Below are positions 37,868 to 47,308 of a DNA stretch of 64,000 nt, piece after piece. The notes below the pieces were generated by a model. It had not been told where the DNA came from. It did not search any database and saw nothing but the letters and a program-made list of their open reading frames with translations. Within the stretch, counting starts at the first letter, position 1, and each line of letters starts with the position of its first letter. The translations under genes and the position numbers were made by a program. This DNA is from Pseudomonas sp. RIT-PI-r (lineage in GTDB: Bacteria; Pseudomonadota; Gammaproteobacteria; Pseudomonadales; Pseudomonadaceae), in assembly GCF_001297015.1 (NCBI RefSeq), contig NZ_LIGE01000037.1, positions 186,001 through 250,000 on the forward strand, given 5' to 3'.

Positions 37868-39192
37868 ACCCCGAACTCAGTGTACTGATCGTCGAAGACG
37901 ACCCCCATGTGCTGCTCGGCTGCCAGCAAGCGCTGACCCTCGAAGACATTCCCTGCGTCGGTGTCGGCAGCGCCGAGGAAGCGCTGGAGAAGGTCGGCGA
38001 AAACTTGGCCGGCATCGTCACCAGCGACCCCCGCCTGCGGGGCATGGAGGGCCGGGAACTGCTGACCCGCCTCAAGCAGCGCGATCGCAGCCTGCCGGTG
38101 GTGTTGATCCCCGGCCACGGCGACATTTCCATGGCCGTCGGCGCGATGCAGAAAGGCGCCTATGACTTCATGGAAAAACCGTTCTCGCCGGAGCGTCTGG
38201 TGGATGTCGCGCGACGAGCGCTGGAGCAGCGCAGCCTCGCCCGCGAAGTGTCGTCGCTGCGCCGACAACTGGCCGAACGTGACTCCCTTGAAGGCCGGAT
38301 CATCGGTCGCTCACCGGCGATGCAGAACCTGCGCGAACTGATCGCCAACGTTGCCGACACCTCGGCCAACGTGTTGATCGAAGGCGAGACCGGCACCGGC
38401 AAAGAACTGGTCGCCCGTTGCCTGCACGATTTCAGTCGTCGCCACAGCAAACAGTTCGTCGCGCTGAACTGCGGCGGTCTGCCGGAGAACCTCTTTGAAA
38501 GCGAGATCTTCGGTCATGAGGCCAACGCATTCACCGGCGCGGGCAAACGGCGGATCGGCAAGATCGAACACGCTGACGGCGGCACACTGTTCCTCGACGA
38601 AGTGGAAAGCATGCCGCTGCCGTTGCAGATCAAACTGCTGCGGGTGTTGCAGGAACGCACCCTCGAACGCCTCGGCTCGAACCAGAGTGTGGCGGTGGAT
38701 TGCCGGGTGATCGCGGCGACCAAATCCGACCTCGACGCATCGAGCAAGGCCGGCGCATTCCGCAGCGACTTGTACTATCGCCTCAACGTGGTGACGCTGG
38801 AGTTGCCGCCCCTGCGCGAGCGCCGCGAAGACATCCTGCAATTGTTCGAACACTTCACCCAGCAATCGGCGCTGCGCTTTGATCGTGCGCTGCCAGAACT
38901 GGATAACCAGACCCTGTCGAATTTGATGAGCCACGACTGGCCGGGCAACGTGCGTGAACTGCGCAACGTCGCCGAACGCTTTGCTCTCGGCTTGCCGGCC
39001 TTCAAGAAGTCCGGCGCCAGCAGCGGCGGACAGGGCCTGGCCTTCGCCGAAGCGGTGGAAGCTTTCGAACGCAACCTGCTCAGCGATGCCTTGCAACGCA
39101 GCGGCGGCAACCTGACGCAGGCCAGCCTTGAGCTGGGCATGGCCAAGACCACGCTGTTCGACAAAGTGAAAAAGTACGGCCTGAGCCATTAA
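37864..39192 (+). CDS. aauR: sigma-54-dependent response regulator AauR (442 aa)
   Basis: Activator of acidic amino acid uptake genes with sigma-54. The receiver domain is ~1-125 with VEDD and phospho-acceptor D55. The AAA+ domain (~145-370) has Walker A GETGTGKE, Walker B GGTLFLDE and the sigma-54 loop AFTGA. The Fis-type HTH is at the C-terminus (ASLELGMAKTTLFDKV). Oddities: the conserved switch Thr/Ser is Pro at residue 83 (LIPGHGD), the receiver reads SDPRLRG where relatives have SDIRLPG, and GAFTGA is NAFTGA. It overlaps the aauS end (ATGA). The change at 221 may be normal for this subfamily. Confidence 0.9.
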   Translation: MNPELSVLIVEDDPHVLLGCQQALTLEDIPCVGVGSAEEALEKVGENLAGIVTSDPRLRGMEGRELLTRLKQRDRSLPVVLIPGHGDISMAVGAMQKGAYDFMEKPFSPERLVDVARRALEQRSLAREVSSLRRQLAERDSLEGRIIGRSPAMQNLRELIANVADTSANVLIEGETGTGKELVARCLHDFSRRHSKQFVALNCGGLPENLFESEIFGHEANAFTGAGKRRIGKIEHADGGTLFLDEVESMPLPLQIKLLRVLQERTLERLGSNQSVAVDCRVIAATKSDLDASSKAGAFRSDLYYRLNVVTLELPPLRERREDILQLFEHFTQQSALRFDRALPELDNQTLSNLMSHDWPGNVRELRNVAERFALGLPAFKKSGASSGGQGLAFAEAVEAFERNLLSDALQRSGGNLTQASLELGMAKTTLFDKVKKYGLSH

Positions 39193-39203
39193 GCGAGAAC
39201 GAC

Positions 39204-39542
39204 GTGGACCTGATTTTCAAAGCCCTGTTGGGCGCAGCGGTGGTGGTGATCCTGGCGGCATTGTCGAAGACCAGAAACTACTACATCGCCGGGCTGGTGC
39301 CGCTGTTTCCGACGTTTGCGCTGATCGCGCATTACATCGTCGGCAAGGGGCGCTCGATCGACGATCTGAAGACCACGATCGTGTTCGGCATGTGGTCGAT
39401 CATTCCGTATTTTGTGTATCTGGCGACGTTGTATGTGATGGTTGATCGATTGCGGCTTGAAGCGTCACTGGCCGTGGCGGCGGTGGCATGGTTGATGGCC
39501 GCCACTGTTTTGGTGACCGTTTGGGTTCGGCTACACAGCTGA
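39204..39542 (+). CDS. glpM: GlpM-like membrane protein (112 aa)
   Basis: Small, almost wholly hydrophobic inner-membrane protein with about four predicted helices, beginning MDLIFKALLGAAVVV. It matches the GlpM family of pseudomonads, first found next to glpD in P. aeruginosa and linked to alginate production. GTG start at 39204. Here it follows aauR by 11 bases and is separated from glpD by the gltIJKL-aauSR block. Confidence 0.85.
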   Translation: MDLIFKALLGAAVVVILAALSKTRNYYIAGLVPLFPTFALIAHYIVGKGRSIDDLKTTIVFGMWSIIPYFVYLATLYVMVDRLRLEASLAVAAVAWLMAATVLVTVWVRLHS

Positions 39543-39840
39543 CCCTCACCCCAGCCCTCTCCCGGAGGGAGAGGGGGCCGACCGAGGTGTCGTTCAAGTT
39601 ACATCGACCTGAAAAACCGAGTCGATTATGGATTCAGCGAAGCACGCTCAGGTCGGCGTATCACTCTTGCATCCCCCATTCAGTCCCCTCTCCCTCACAG
39701 AAAGAGGCCGACCGCTGACATCGACCTGAAAGATTCCGTCGATTATGGATTCGGTACAGCACGCTCAGGTCGGCGTATCACTCCTGCATCCCCATTCAGT
39801 CCCCTCTCCCTCCGGGAGAGGGCTAGGGTAAGGGGCTTTT
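39541..39840. repeat. mosaic intergenic repeat with two ~95-bp direct copies
   Basis: This 300-bp gene-free stretch holds two tandem copies (39601-39694 and 39718-39811, period 117 bp) of a unit with TCGATTATGGATTC and GCACGCTCAGGTCGGCGTAT. CCCTCTCCC-type palindromes (CCCTCTCCCGGAGGGAGAGG near 39556 and CCCTCCGGGAGAGGG near 39809) bound it. Confidence 0.8.
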
Positions 39841-39845
39841 GCTCT

Positions 39846-40511
39846 TCAGTTGACGGTACCGCCCTTAGAGTCGGCCATGATCTGCCGGATCGCCCCGACA
39901 AACGTCTCCACTGGCTGCCCGCCCGTCACCGCGTACTGACCGTTGAACACCACTGTCGGCACCGAACTCACCCCGCGCTGCAGCCACAGCTGCTCTTCCT
40001 CGCGCACCTCATCGGCAAACTCGTCCGACGCCAGAACTGCCTCGGCCCGCTGGCGATCCAGCCCGACACTTTCAGCGATCTGCACCAGTTGCAGATGTTC
40101 CGACGGATTGCCGCCATCACTGAAATAGGCTTTGAACAACGCCTCTTTCAGCGGCAATTGCAGACCTTCAAGCCCCGCCCAATGCAGCAAGCGGTGTGCA
40201 TCGAAGGTGTTGTAGATGCGGCTGTTGCCATCGGTGCGGAAGGCAAACCCAAGCTCGGCCCCCCGGGCGCGGATCGCTTCGCGGTTCTTCTGCGACTGCT
40301 CAGGTGTCGAGCCGTATTTCTCTTGAATATGTTCGGCAATGTTCTGCCCGTCGACGCCCATTTTCGGATTCAGCTCGAACGGCTGGAAACGGATCTCGGC
40401 CTGCACTTCGTTGCGCAGGATTTCCAGTGCCTGTAACAGGCCATACAAACCAACGACGCACCACGGGCAAGAGACGTCGCTGACAAAATCGATTTTCAAG
40501 GCAGAACTCAT
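39846..40511 (-). CDS. DsbA family oxidoreductase, FrnE-like (221 aa)
   Basis: Thioredoxin-fold protein with a helical insertion, of the 2-hydroxychromene isomerase/FrnE group. The active-site CPWC is near residue 15 (SDVSCPWCVVGL), a cis-Pro loop VSSVPTVVF is near 182, and no signal peptide is present, so it is cytoplasmic. GTG at 40514 is one codon upstream; ATG at 40511 follows an AGGTGAGTG ribosome site. Role (disulfide handling or polyketide-like reaction) is uncertain. Confidence 0.87.
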   Translation of the reverse strand: MSSALKIDFVSDVSCPWCVVGLYGLLQALEILRNEVQAEIRFQPFELNPKMGVDGQNIAEHIQEKYGSTPEQSQKNREAIRARGAELGFAFRTDGNSRIYNTFDAHRLLHWAGLEGLQLPLKEALFKAYFSDGGNPSEHLQLVQIAESVGLDRQRAEAVLASDEFADEVREEEQLWLQRGVSSVPTVVFNGQYAVTGGQPVETFVGAIRQIMADSKGGTVN

Positions 40512-40584
40512 CACTCACCTCGCGGGGGAAAATCGTGCGGGAAAGTTTGCACGATACACCTGCCCCGGATTTTGTGGCGTACCC

Positions 40585-40649
40585 TTCGCGAGCAAGCTCG
40601 CTCCCACAGGGGAACGCATTCCAAATGTGGGAGCGAGCCTGCTCGCGAA
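40585..40649. repeat. REP inverted repeat, GTGGGAGCGAGC family
   Basis: Arms TTCGCGAGCAAGCTCGCTCC at 40585-40608 and TGTGGGAGCGAGCCTGCTCG at 40626-40649, a third variant of the same repeat type. Confidence 0.85.
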
Positions 40650-40680
40650 GGGGCAACTACCAACACCAAAAATCCCTCGG

Positions 40681-41700
40681 TTACAGCAAATTCCCGCCCA
40701 CCACCGGCTCAATCTGCGCCCAGTGCGATGTGTCTTCCCGATGCGCCTGCAAGTACGGCAGCACCGCCGCCAGCAACGGCTCCTTGAACGCCTCCTGAAA
40801 ACGATGCGCCAGCCCCGGAATCAGCTTCAACTGACTGCCGCGAATATGCGCCGCCAGATGCACGCCATGCATCACCGGCAGCAATGGATCCGCCGTGCCA
40901 TGCACCACCAGCGTCGGCAGCCGCAACTGATTGAGCAGCGCCACCCGGCTCGGTTCGGCGAGGATCGCCATGATCTGCCGCTTCACGCCCTCAGGATTGA
41001 ACGCGCGGTCGTAGGACGCCGCCGCCTGTTGCAGCAATGTTTGCCGATCGTCACTGACCGCCGGGCTACCCAGTGCTGCCAACAAATCAGCCTGCTGCTC
41101 CAGCGCTGCCTGCCGATTCGGTGCGCCGCGTCGCGACAGCAATTGCACCAGCGCCGCGCTCGGTGCCGGCAACCCCTCGGCTCCGGATGTAGTCATGATG
41201 AGCGTCAGACTCTCGACTCGCTGCGGCGCCATCGCGGCCATGTGCTGGGCGATCATCCCGCCCATGCTGGCACCCAGCACATGAAACTGCTCGACGTGCA
41301 GCGCATCCATCAAACCCAACGCATCGTCGGCCATGTCGGTCAGGCTGTAGGGCGCCGCCACCGGCAAACCGAGTTTGTAGCGCAGCACTTCAAACGTCAG
41401 GTTGGCCTCGGCCGGTGCCTGGCGCCAGGTCGACAGACCGACATCGCGGTTGTCGTAGCGGATCACCCGAAAGCCTTGCTGACACAGAGCCGCCACGACT
41501 TCATCCGGCCAGTGGATCAACTGCCCGCCAAGGCCCATTACCAATAGCAACGCCGGATCCGATGCACGGCCGATGCTCTGGTAGGCCAGGCTCACTTGCG
41601 CCAGGTCGACCCGTTCGGTCGGTACATTGACATCGCAACGCGAAGCCGCCATCGACGGCAGGCCGAACATCAGCGCGGCCAACAGGAAAAATAAACGCAT
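40681..41700 (-). CDS. alpha/beta hydrolase, exported (339 aa)
   Basis: A signal peptide (MRLFFLLAALMFGLPSMAA) precedes an alpha/beta hydrolase fold. The nucleophile is in GASMGGM near residue 143. The Asp of the triad is in HGTADPLLP near 283 and the His in GLAHRF near 312. A lid region is present. The ATG at 41700 is chosen because it puts the signal peptide at the N-terminus. The substrate is unknown; lipase or esterase in the periplasm is likely. Confidence 0.88.
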   Translation of the reverse strand: MRLFFLLAALMFGLPSMAASRCDVNVPTERVDLAQVSLAYQSIGRASDPALLLVMGLGGQLIHWPDEVVAALCQQGFRVIRYDNRDVGLSTWRQAPAEANLTFEVLRYKLGLPVAAPYSLTDMADDALGLMDALHVEQFHVLGASMGGMIAQHMAAMAPQRVESLTLIMTTSGAEGLPAPSAALVQLLSRRGAPNRQAALEQQADLLAALGSPAVSDDRQTLLQQAAASYDRAFNPEGVKRQIMAILAEPSRVALLNQLRLPTLVVHGTADPLLPVMHGVHLAAHIRGSQLKLIPGLAHRFQEAFKEPLLAAVLPYLQAHREDTSHWAQIEPVVGGNLL

Positions 41701-41919
41701 GAAAAACACCGAAACGCAGAACCCCAGTAGAGCGCGAGTCTGATGAAGTTTGTTCAAGCGCGCTGCCACAGTTGCGTGACAGTTTGATGAAGTTTGCCGA
41801 ATGGTCATGCACGCATGCTCACGACAGCCCCGCGTGACCTCGACACCTCCTGAAACGATCGCGGCAAAAAGCGATAACTATGTACCGCAGATGCCAGTGA
41901 CGGCTCGCCTCTAATGGCA

Positions 41920-41945
41920 TGAAGACCGGGATAAGCCGGCCTTCA
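41920..41945 (+). other. hairpin just before the ribosome site of the giant ORF
   Basis: Stem TGAAGACCGG / CCGGCCTTCA with a six-base loop, followed by TGTTTTCTGG. It ends six bases before the GGAG that serves the ATG at 41966. An overlapping alternative stem pairs ATGCCA (41891) with TGGCAT (41915). It could act as an attenuator or terminator. Function not shown. Confidence 0.45.
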
Positions 41946-41965
41946 TGTTTTCTGGAGCCTGTCGC

Positions 41966-44900
41966 ATGTCCGATACCCCTTCTACGGCCGACTTCGGCCT
42001 GGACCAGCCTCTACGGTCGAACCTCGATCAAAACCTTTACCTGAGCGCTGGCGCACGTCTGCGCGACTGTCACCGCCAGTGGCTGGACCTCATGGCCCGG
42101 TTTCCGACCGGCAGCGACCGCGACTGGAGCCTGCGTGCAACCGGCACACCACTGTCGCGCCGGGATCAGGCCCTGCGCATCTACCGTCAGCACTTCGAGG
42201 CGGCCAGCCAGATCGCCTGTGCAGAAGGGATGATCAGCATCGGACAGTTGCAGACATTGTCGGCGGCCGTAGATCCTTCAACAGCGGTCACACCCGAGGT
42301 GCATATCGCGCAGCTTCAGCTCAAACGTGCCGATGACAGCCACGTCTCGTTGCCGGGTGCATTGCTATTGCGCATTGGCAACGATTCGCCCGGCTGTCAT
42401 CTGTTGTATCTGCCTTCATACTCGCCAGCCTTGAGTCTCTTCAGGCAACACGCCGATCTGCACCGCTGGCTGATCGGACATTGCCAGAAACACAGCCCGC
42501 CGCCGCAGCTGAAAGCACCGACAGTGGTGGAAGTCGCGCTCGATCACGACCCACTCGGGAGTAACCTTGAAGCACTTTTCAACCTGCCAGCCGATGCGCG
42601 CCTTTCACCCGCATCGCCCGACTTGTCGAGCCTGATCGCCGAACCACCCTTGCCAACTCCCGATGAAGCAGAGCCTGTCGACGACCCGACCCTGTTCGGT
42701 CTGCTGAACCCCGACATTCCTTTCAGCCAGCGCAGCCAAGCTTTGGCCCTTGAGCAGAAAGCCCTCGAACAGTTGCTGGGCGATGCCGTGGCAGCCAGCC
42801 TGAACACCCCGTTACGGCAGAAACTGACGCAACAGTTCGACGCCTTGAGCGAGGCGCAAAACGCCAGCCATAACGCGGCGTCAGCGTTGCTCGACCACCG
42901 CGCGCCACTGAAAATGCTTGAGCTGCGCCACGCCACCAATGCCCATTACCACGTCCTGCATCAGGCCCGGTTACGCGGGTTGCGTGCAGAAGTCGAACTG
43001 CAACTGACGCTCAATCAGCTCTCCGTCGATGAACACCGGCGGATCATTGCCTTGCTCGAGGCACCCGAGCGTCCGCTGCTCCATCAGGAAACAGTATTTG
43101 CCCGTGTGACTTTGGCGGCAGCGGCAGATGACCAACCGATGGTAGAGGATCTGAACGGTGTGCTGGTCATCGCTGCGCCTTTTGCGCTGGAGCCCGGTGC
43201 CACTGAAAGCCTGCTGCTGTATTGGCCCGGGCAGTCCGGCGGATTGCAGCGCTTCAGCTCACGTCAGGCGCTGGAACAAAAGGTGTTCAAGCACTCGGCC
43301 AATGATCGGGAGTTGCTGTTGCAACTGACGCCAATCAGCGGCGATCCGCTCGTGTGGGTACTTGAACGGCAGCTGTTCCAATGCGAGCAGCAGGCAGCAA
43401 CCGTCATCCGTGAAAATCCACTGCCCTCCCGTGCCAGCGAACGTGCGGCAGCAATGGAGCAACTGCGCGAACAACATCTCACACGCTTGACCGTGCCCCT
43501 GTCACAGGCACGCGAACTCGCGTATGCCTATCGCCTCGAACAGGAACGCACCGCCGCACTCGCCGGCAACCTGCCGTCCTGGCTGGACAACCTCGACAAC
43601 GCACAGCGCGCGCGTATCAAAACGTTGATCCGTGACTACCTCAACGCCATGCAGCGTTGTCATGCCTTGCTCGAGCGTGATCTGCCAGCTCGCCCCGCCT
43701 TCAGCAAAAAGCGCCTTGACGCTCGACTGCGCAAGGATTTCGCGCTCAAGCGAAGCGTGTCCGTGATGCTGGATCTGCCCGATAGCACCGAATGGCGGAA
43801 AACCTTGATCGACGGCGCAGCCCCTGGCACACCGCAACGCAACACGCTGATGGCGAGTACCCGGCGCAGCGAAATGGCCCTCGAGGAACTGGCGCAGGAC
43901 AACATAGACCAGGCGATGTGGTGGCGACTGTCATTCCTGCGGGTCAAGGTCAGCGCCGAAGATGAACAGGATCGAAGAGCCGTGGAAAGCGGATTGACTC
44001 CGGCCTATTTGCGCAGCTCATTAACCGATCTGGACCTGGCCGGAGGTTATGAAACACTTATTCGCCAGACCTTTCTTGGGATGCCCGGCGAATCAGCGTT
44101 CGACCTGGCGTATAGGCGCGAATGCCTGAGCGAGCCATGGCGGTTGATGCTCAAGCTGCAAGGCGAATTCGCCGTACTGCAACGGCATATCGACAGCGCC
44201 GGATACGCGCTGCTGAAGATTGCCATCGATGCCTCGACGCGGGAAGCATATAGCGTCAAGGGCCAACGTATCGTGCTGTTGCCTGCACATCTGACCGTCG
44301 GCGGCGCGGACACCGCCCACCAGGGGCCGAGCACCCTGGCCGGGGTGACGTTCATCGTCGAACAGGTCAGTGGCCTGACCCTGCTGTATTTACCGGACAG
44401 CACCGACGGGATTTTGCTGCGCCAGTACGCCACGCTGGAAGAGGCACGTCTGGATCTGTTCAAACGTTGCGTAGACGCGCGCATGGTCAACTATCTGGCC
44501 GGGCGCACCTTGAGCGGCGATTTTGCCAGCCATGTCAGCCGGATCAATGAGGCGCAACTGCGCAATTTCCACGCGCTGATCGGCACCGGGCTGGCCTGGC
44601 CAACCTCGACGTCACTGGCCACGCACTTGCTCAATGTGCACATGGGCCGAATGCTGGAAGCTCATCGCAGCAGTTCTCGCTCCAATGACGCCTTGTATCT
44701 GGAAACATGCGCACTGAAGTCCGGCACGCTGTTCAACTACCTGAAAATGGCCGTGGGCATGCTGCCATTCATTGGTGCCTCGGTCGCCCTGTATGACGCG
44801 TGGAACAGCGCCAACCTCGCGGTTGCGGCGTTTCTACGCGGAGACATCGGGCATGGTCTGGCGGAAGTCGAATCGGTGTTGCTGTCCCTGATCGATGCCG

Positions 44901-47167
44901 CCATGGATATTCTCCCAGCGACGATCTCGGTACCCGCCGCCGCCCGCCTGATACCACGCCAGCGCCGCGGTACAGCATTGACAACAAAGTCCGGTGCCAC
45001 ACCGACCTCATGGCAATGGGCGCGCCAGTCACTTGATCGCTTCAAGGGCTACGAGTATGAATTCGAGATTTCCCTGACGGGTCTGCGAACCGATAGCCAC
45101 GGCATTTATCGCAATGTCTATCGCCATCCCGATGGGGATTTCATGGTGCGTCAGGGGCGCATCTACCGTATTCAGTTGCACGATGCCCCACGCGGCTGGA
45201 GGCTCTATGGCACGTGGGCGCGCACCTATAAACAGCCGATCGCCCTTGATGAGGCCGGTCAATGGAACACCCATTACGCCGTGCATGGCACGTTGATGGA
45301 CGGCGGCGGTGCCGGCGGTGGCGCGGCCATCGGGCATTTGGCCAATGGCCTCGACCCGCTCTGGCCCGAATCCATCCGTCAGTGGCTGCCACGTTGGTGG
45401 ACCGATCGCCAACTGCGCAGGCAACTGACTCTGACCAACACCGTCGATGCCTACACCCGGCGCCTTGATACCCAGACGCGCAGCTCCAACCAACTTCTGG
45501 AACGTTACCGGCAACTGCCCATTGCCGAGCGTCAATCTCTGGAAGCGACGGTTGACGCAGCCTGTCTCAACGATATCGAACTGGCCCAGGTGCTATACCA
45601 GAATGTTGCCGAACTACTGCCGCTGAGTCACGGTAGAAAACGCCTGTTGCTCGAAGACATTCAGAGTCGCTGCGCATGGGCGCAGGTTGATCGGTCATTA
45701 CAGCGCGCCGCCATTTCCCGCCAACGCCTGCTGGAACATCTGAACAGTGTCGACGCACTCGTTGCGCAGTCTGACGCGACACCCGTCGATAACACTACAG
45801 CCCATATAAGTCTCATGGCCCAACGCAAAGTCGTGCGCAAAAACTTCCTCAAGGAGTTCGATCACCAGCACGGATTTATCGAACAGGCCAATCTCTGGCA
45901 AAGCCGCATCACTAACCGGGCGCATAAAGCCAGAATGGCAGCGGAGCTCGCGCCACTCAACCAACGGTTTGGCGAAACCACGCACTATTACCTGAGAACC
46001 GCGCACATTCTGGAGATCATTACCCACTACGAGGCGGTCGACGACCTGTCCTGGGTCTACTTTCACGTGCAACTCAAAGACGCCCGGGTCAAGGTCGGAC
46101 GTGCTCTGCTGACGCAGCATCATTTACCTGAAGTACATGCCAGCCTTGCCCAACGCAACCGTGTGATCGAGGACTGCCTGGAAATCTACGCAGGCTTTCG
46201 ACGTCAGTTGAACGCGTGGTCACTGGGTTATCCGCAGCACCTGGATCTCGAGCAGGTCAAGGCGTTTCTCGACGGTCTGACCCAGGTTGAACAGCATGCC
46301 CGTCAAGCGATCAAGCAACGTCCGCCGATCAAGCCCAAAGAAGCGGGCGGCAAGCAATTGTTTGAAACCGAGGACAACCAATTGCTGATCGGTATCGAAA
46401 GTATTGATGCCGGGACCCGGCAAAAGCGTTTCACCATCGAAAGCATCGACGGTTACCGGGAAACCTGGCTGCCGCGTTCGAGCGGCAAGTACCATCTGGA
46501 CGCGCAACCTGCGGCCTCTGCTCAATCCTTGCCAACCAACGTACAACCCCTGCTGAGCGAAGCCCGCAAGCGTCTCGCCGCCGTACCCGCCTATAACAGC
46601 AAAGTCACCGGTTACGCGCGCCAGGACATGCTGCCAATCGATCTGGAACACATGTTCGGCAGTGAATCGACAGAACTGAGTACCCGTGCGAATGCCATCG
46701 CGCGGCTCTCGCCAGACGAGCCGCTGGTCGTGCAATTGCAGGACAAGGCTCAGGAGTTGTTAAGCCTCGGCCGTACGTTGCGCATCGACCAGTCACTGCG
46801 CAGCAGAACACCTACCGAGGGATATCTGGACTATCTGCTGCAACAGAAAAAGGTCGATATCCGCAAGGAGGGCACACTGCGCGCACTGGGCAAACGACCC
46901 GACGGGCGCAAAGACTTTCTCCAGGAGTACGAGGTGCGCGATCTGAGCACCAATCCGCCACGCGCGCTTTGGTATGCGCACTTTCACTACACCTCGGACA
47001 AGGTCCCTTTCGAAGACTTCGTCAAAGCTCATTTGAAACTGCCCGAGCAGCGCAACCTTGGTCTGCAATGGCAGCAGGCGCAGGCCGCGAGTGGCGCGCA
47101 GGTCGAAGCGATCTGGCGTGGCGATGTCGGTAGAGCGCTGGGCATTCGGCACTTTTCAAAGCTGTAG
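41966..47167 (+). CDS. giant ToxA_N/DUF6543-like protein (1733 aa)
   Basis: Resembles the large pseudomonad proteins labelled dermonecrotic toxin-like. No signal peptide. A long helical, Leu/Arg/Gln-rich N-terminal half is followed at ~920-1000 by a hydrophobic helical hairpin (FNYLKMAVGMLPFIGASVAL). A beta-rich part at ~1045-1090 includes GIYRNVYRHPDGDFMVRQGR. The last ~600 residues are helical and charged, and I see no recognisable enzyme domain or leucine-rich repeats. GGAG lies upstream of ATG 41966; a start at 41945 would add seven residues. A related protein begins at 60577. Effector delivery is inference. Confidence 0.75.
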   Translation: MSDTPSTADFGLDQPLRSNLDQNLYLSAGARLRDCHRQWLDLMARFPTGSDRDWSLRATGTPLSRRDQALRIYRQHFEAASQIACAEGMISIGQLQTLSAAVDPSTAVTPEVHIAQLQLKRADDSHVSLPGALLLRIGNDSPGCHLLYLPSYSPALSLFRQHADLHRWLIGHCQKHSPPPQLKAPTVVEVALDHDPLGSNLEALFNLPADARLSPASPDLSSLIAEPPLPTPDEAEPVDDPTLFGLLNPDIPFSQRSQALALEQKALEQLLGDAVAASLNTPLRQKLTQQFDALSEAQNASHNAASALLDHRAPLKMLELRHATNAHYHVLHQARLRGLRAEVELQLTLNQLSVDEHRRIIALLEAPERPLLHQETVFARVTLAAAADDQPMVEDLNGVLVIAAPFALEPGATESLLLYWPGQSGGLQRFSSRQALEQKVFKHSANDRELLLQLTPISGDPLVWVLERQLFQCEQQAATVIRENPLPSRASERAAAMEQLREQHLTRLTVPLSQARELAYAYRLEQERTAALAGNLPSWLDNLDNAQRARIKTLIRDYLNAMQRCHALLERDLPARPAFSKKRLDARLRKDFALKRSVSVMLDLPDSTEWRKTLIDGAAPGTPQRNTLMASTRRSEMALEELAQDNIDQAMWWRLSFLRVKVSAEDEQDRRAVESGLTPAYLRSSLTDLDLAGGYETLIRQTFLGMPGESAFDLAYRRECLSEPWRLMLKLQGEFAVLQRHIDSAGYALLKIAIDASTREAYSVKGQRIVLLPAHLTVGGADTAHQGPSTLAGVTFIVEQVSGLTLLYLPDSTDGILLRQYATLEEARLDLFKRCVDARMVNYLAGRTLSGDFASHVSRINEAQLRNFHALIGTGLAWPTSTSLATHLLNVHMGRMLEAHRSSSRSNDALYLETCALKSGTLFNYLKMAVGMLPFIGASVALYDAWNSANLAVAAFLRGDIGHGLAEVESVLLSLIDAAMDILPATISVPAAARLIPRQRRGTALTTKSGATPTSWQWARQSLDRFKGYEYEFEISLTGLRTDSHGIYRNVYRHPDGDFMVRQGRIYRIQLHDAPRGWRLYGTWARTYKQPIALDEAGQWNTHYAVHGTLMDGGGAGGGAAIGHLANGLDPLWPESIRQWLPRWWTDRQLRRQLTLTNTVDAYTRRLDTQTRSSNQLLERYRQLPIAERQSLEATVDAACLNDIELAQVLYQNVAELLPLSHGRKRLLLEDIQSRCAWAQVDRSLQRAAISRQRLLEHLNSVDALVAQSDATPVDNTTAHISLMAQRKVVRKNFLKEFDHQHGFIEQANLWQSRITNRAHKARMAAELAPLNQRFGETTHYYLRTAHILEIITHYEAVDDLSWVYFHVQLKDARVKVGRALLTQHHLPEVHASLAQRNRVIEDCLEIYAGFRRQLNAWSLGYPQHLDLEQVKAFLDGLTQVEQHARQAIKQRPPIKPKEAGGKQLFETEDNQLLIGIESIDAGTRQKRFTIESIDGYRETWLPRSSGKYHLDAQPAASAQSLPTNVQPLLSEARKRLAAVPAYNSKVTGYARQDMLPIDLEHMFGSESTELSTRANAIARLSPDEPLVVQLQDKAQELLSLGRTLRIDQSLRSRTPTEGYLDYLLQQKKVDIRKEGTLRALGKRPDGRKDFLQEYEVRDLSTNPPRALWYAHFHYTSDKVPFEDFVKAHLKLPEQRNLGLQWQQAQAASGAQVEAIWRGDVGRALGIRHFSKL

Positions 47168-47308
47168 GTAAAAGCAGCGGAGCATTACCAGTGCTCCGCT
47201 GCCATAAACCCCGGACATGCAGAAAGTCATGCTGGTCGACAGCTACACCAACATGAGACAAACTCACCGCAATCACTATCATCACAAATTTGTTTCATGG
47301 AGCCTGCA

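Noticed and set aside
41945..41965. Upstream ATG of the giant ORF at 41945
   Set aside because: The GGAG site lies downstream of it and serves the ATG at 41966; the extra seven residues are part of the leader hairpin region.
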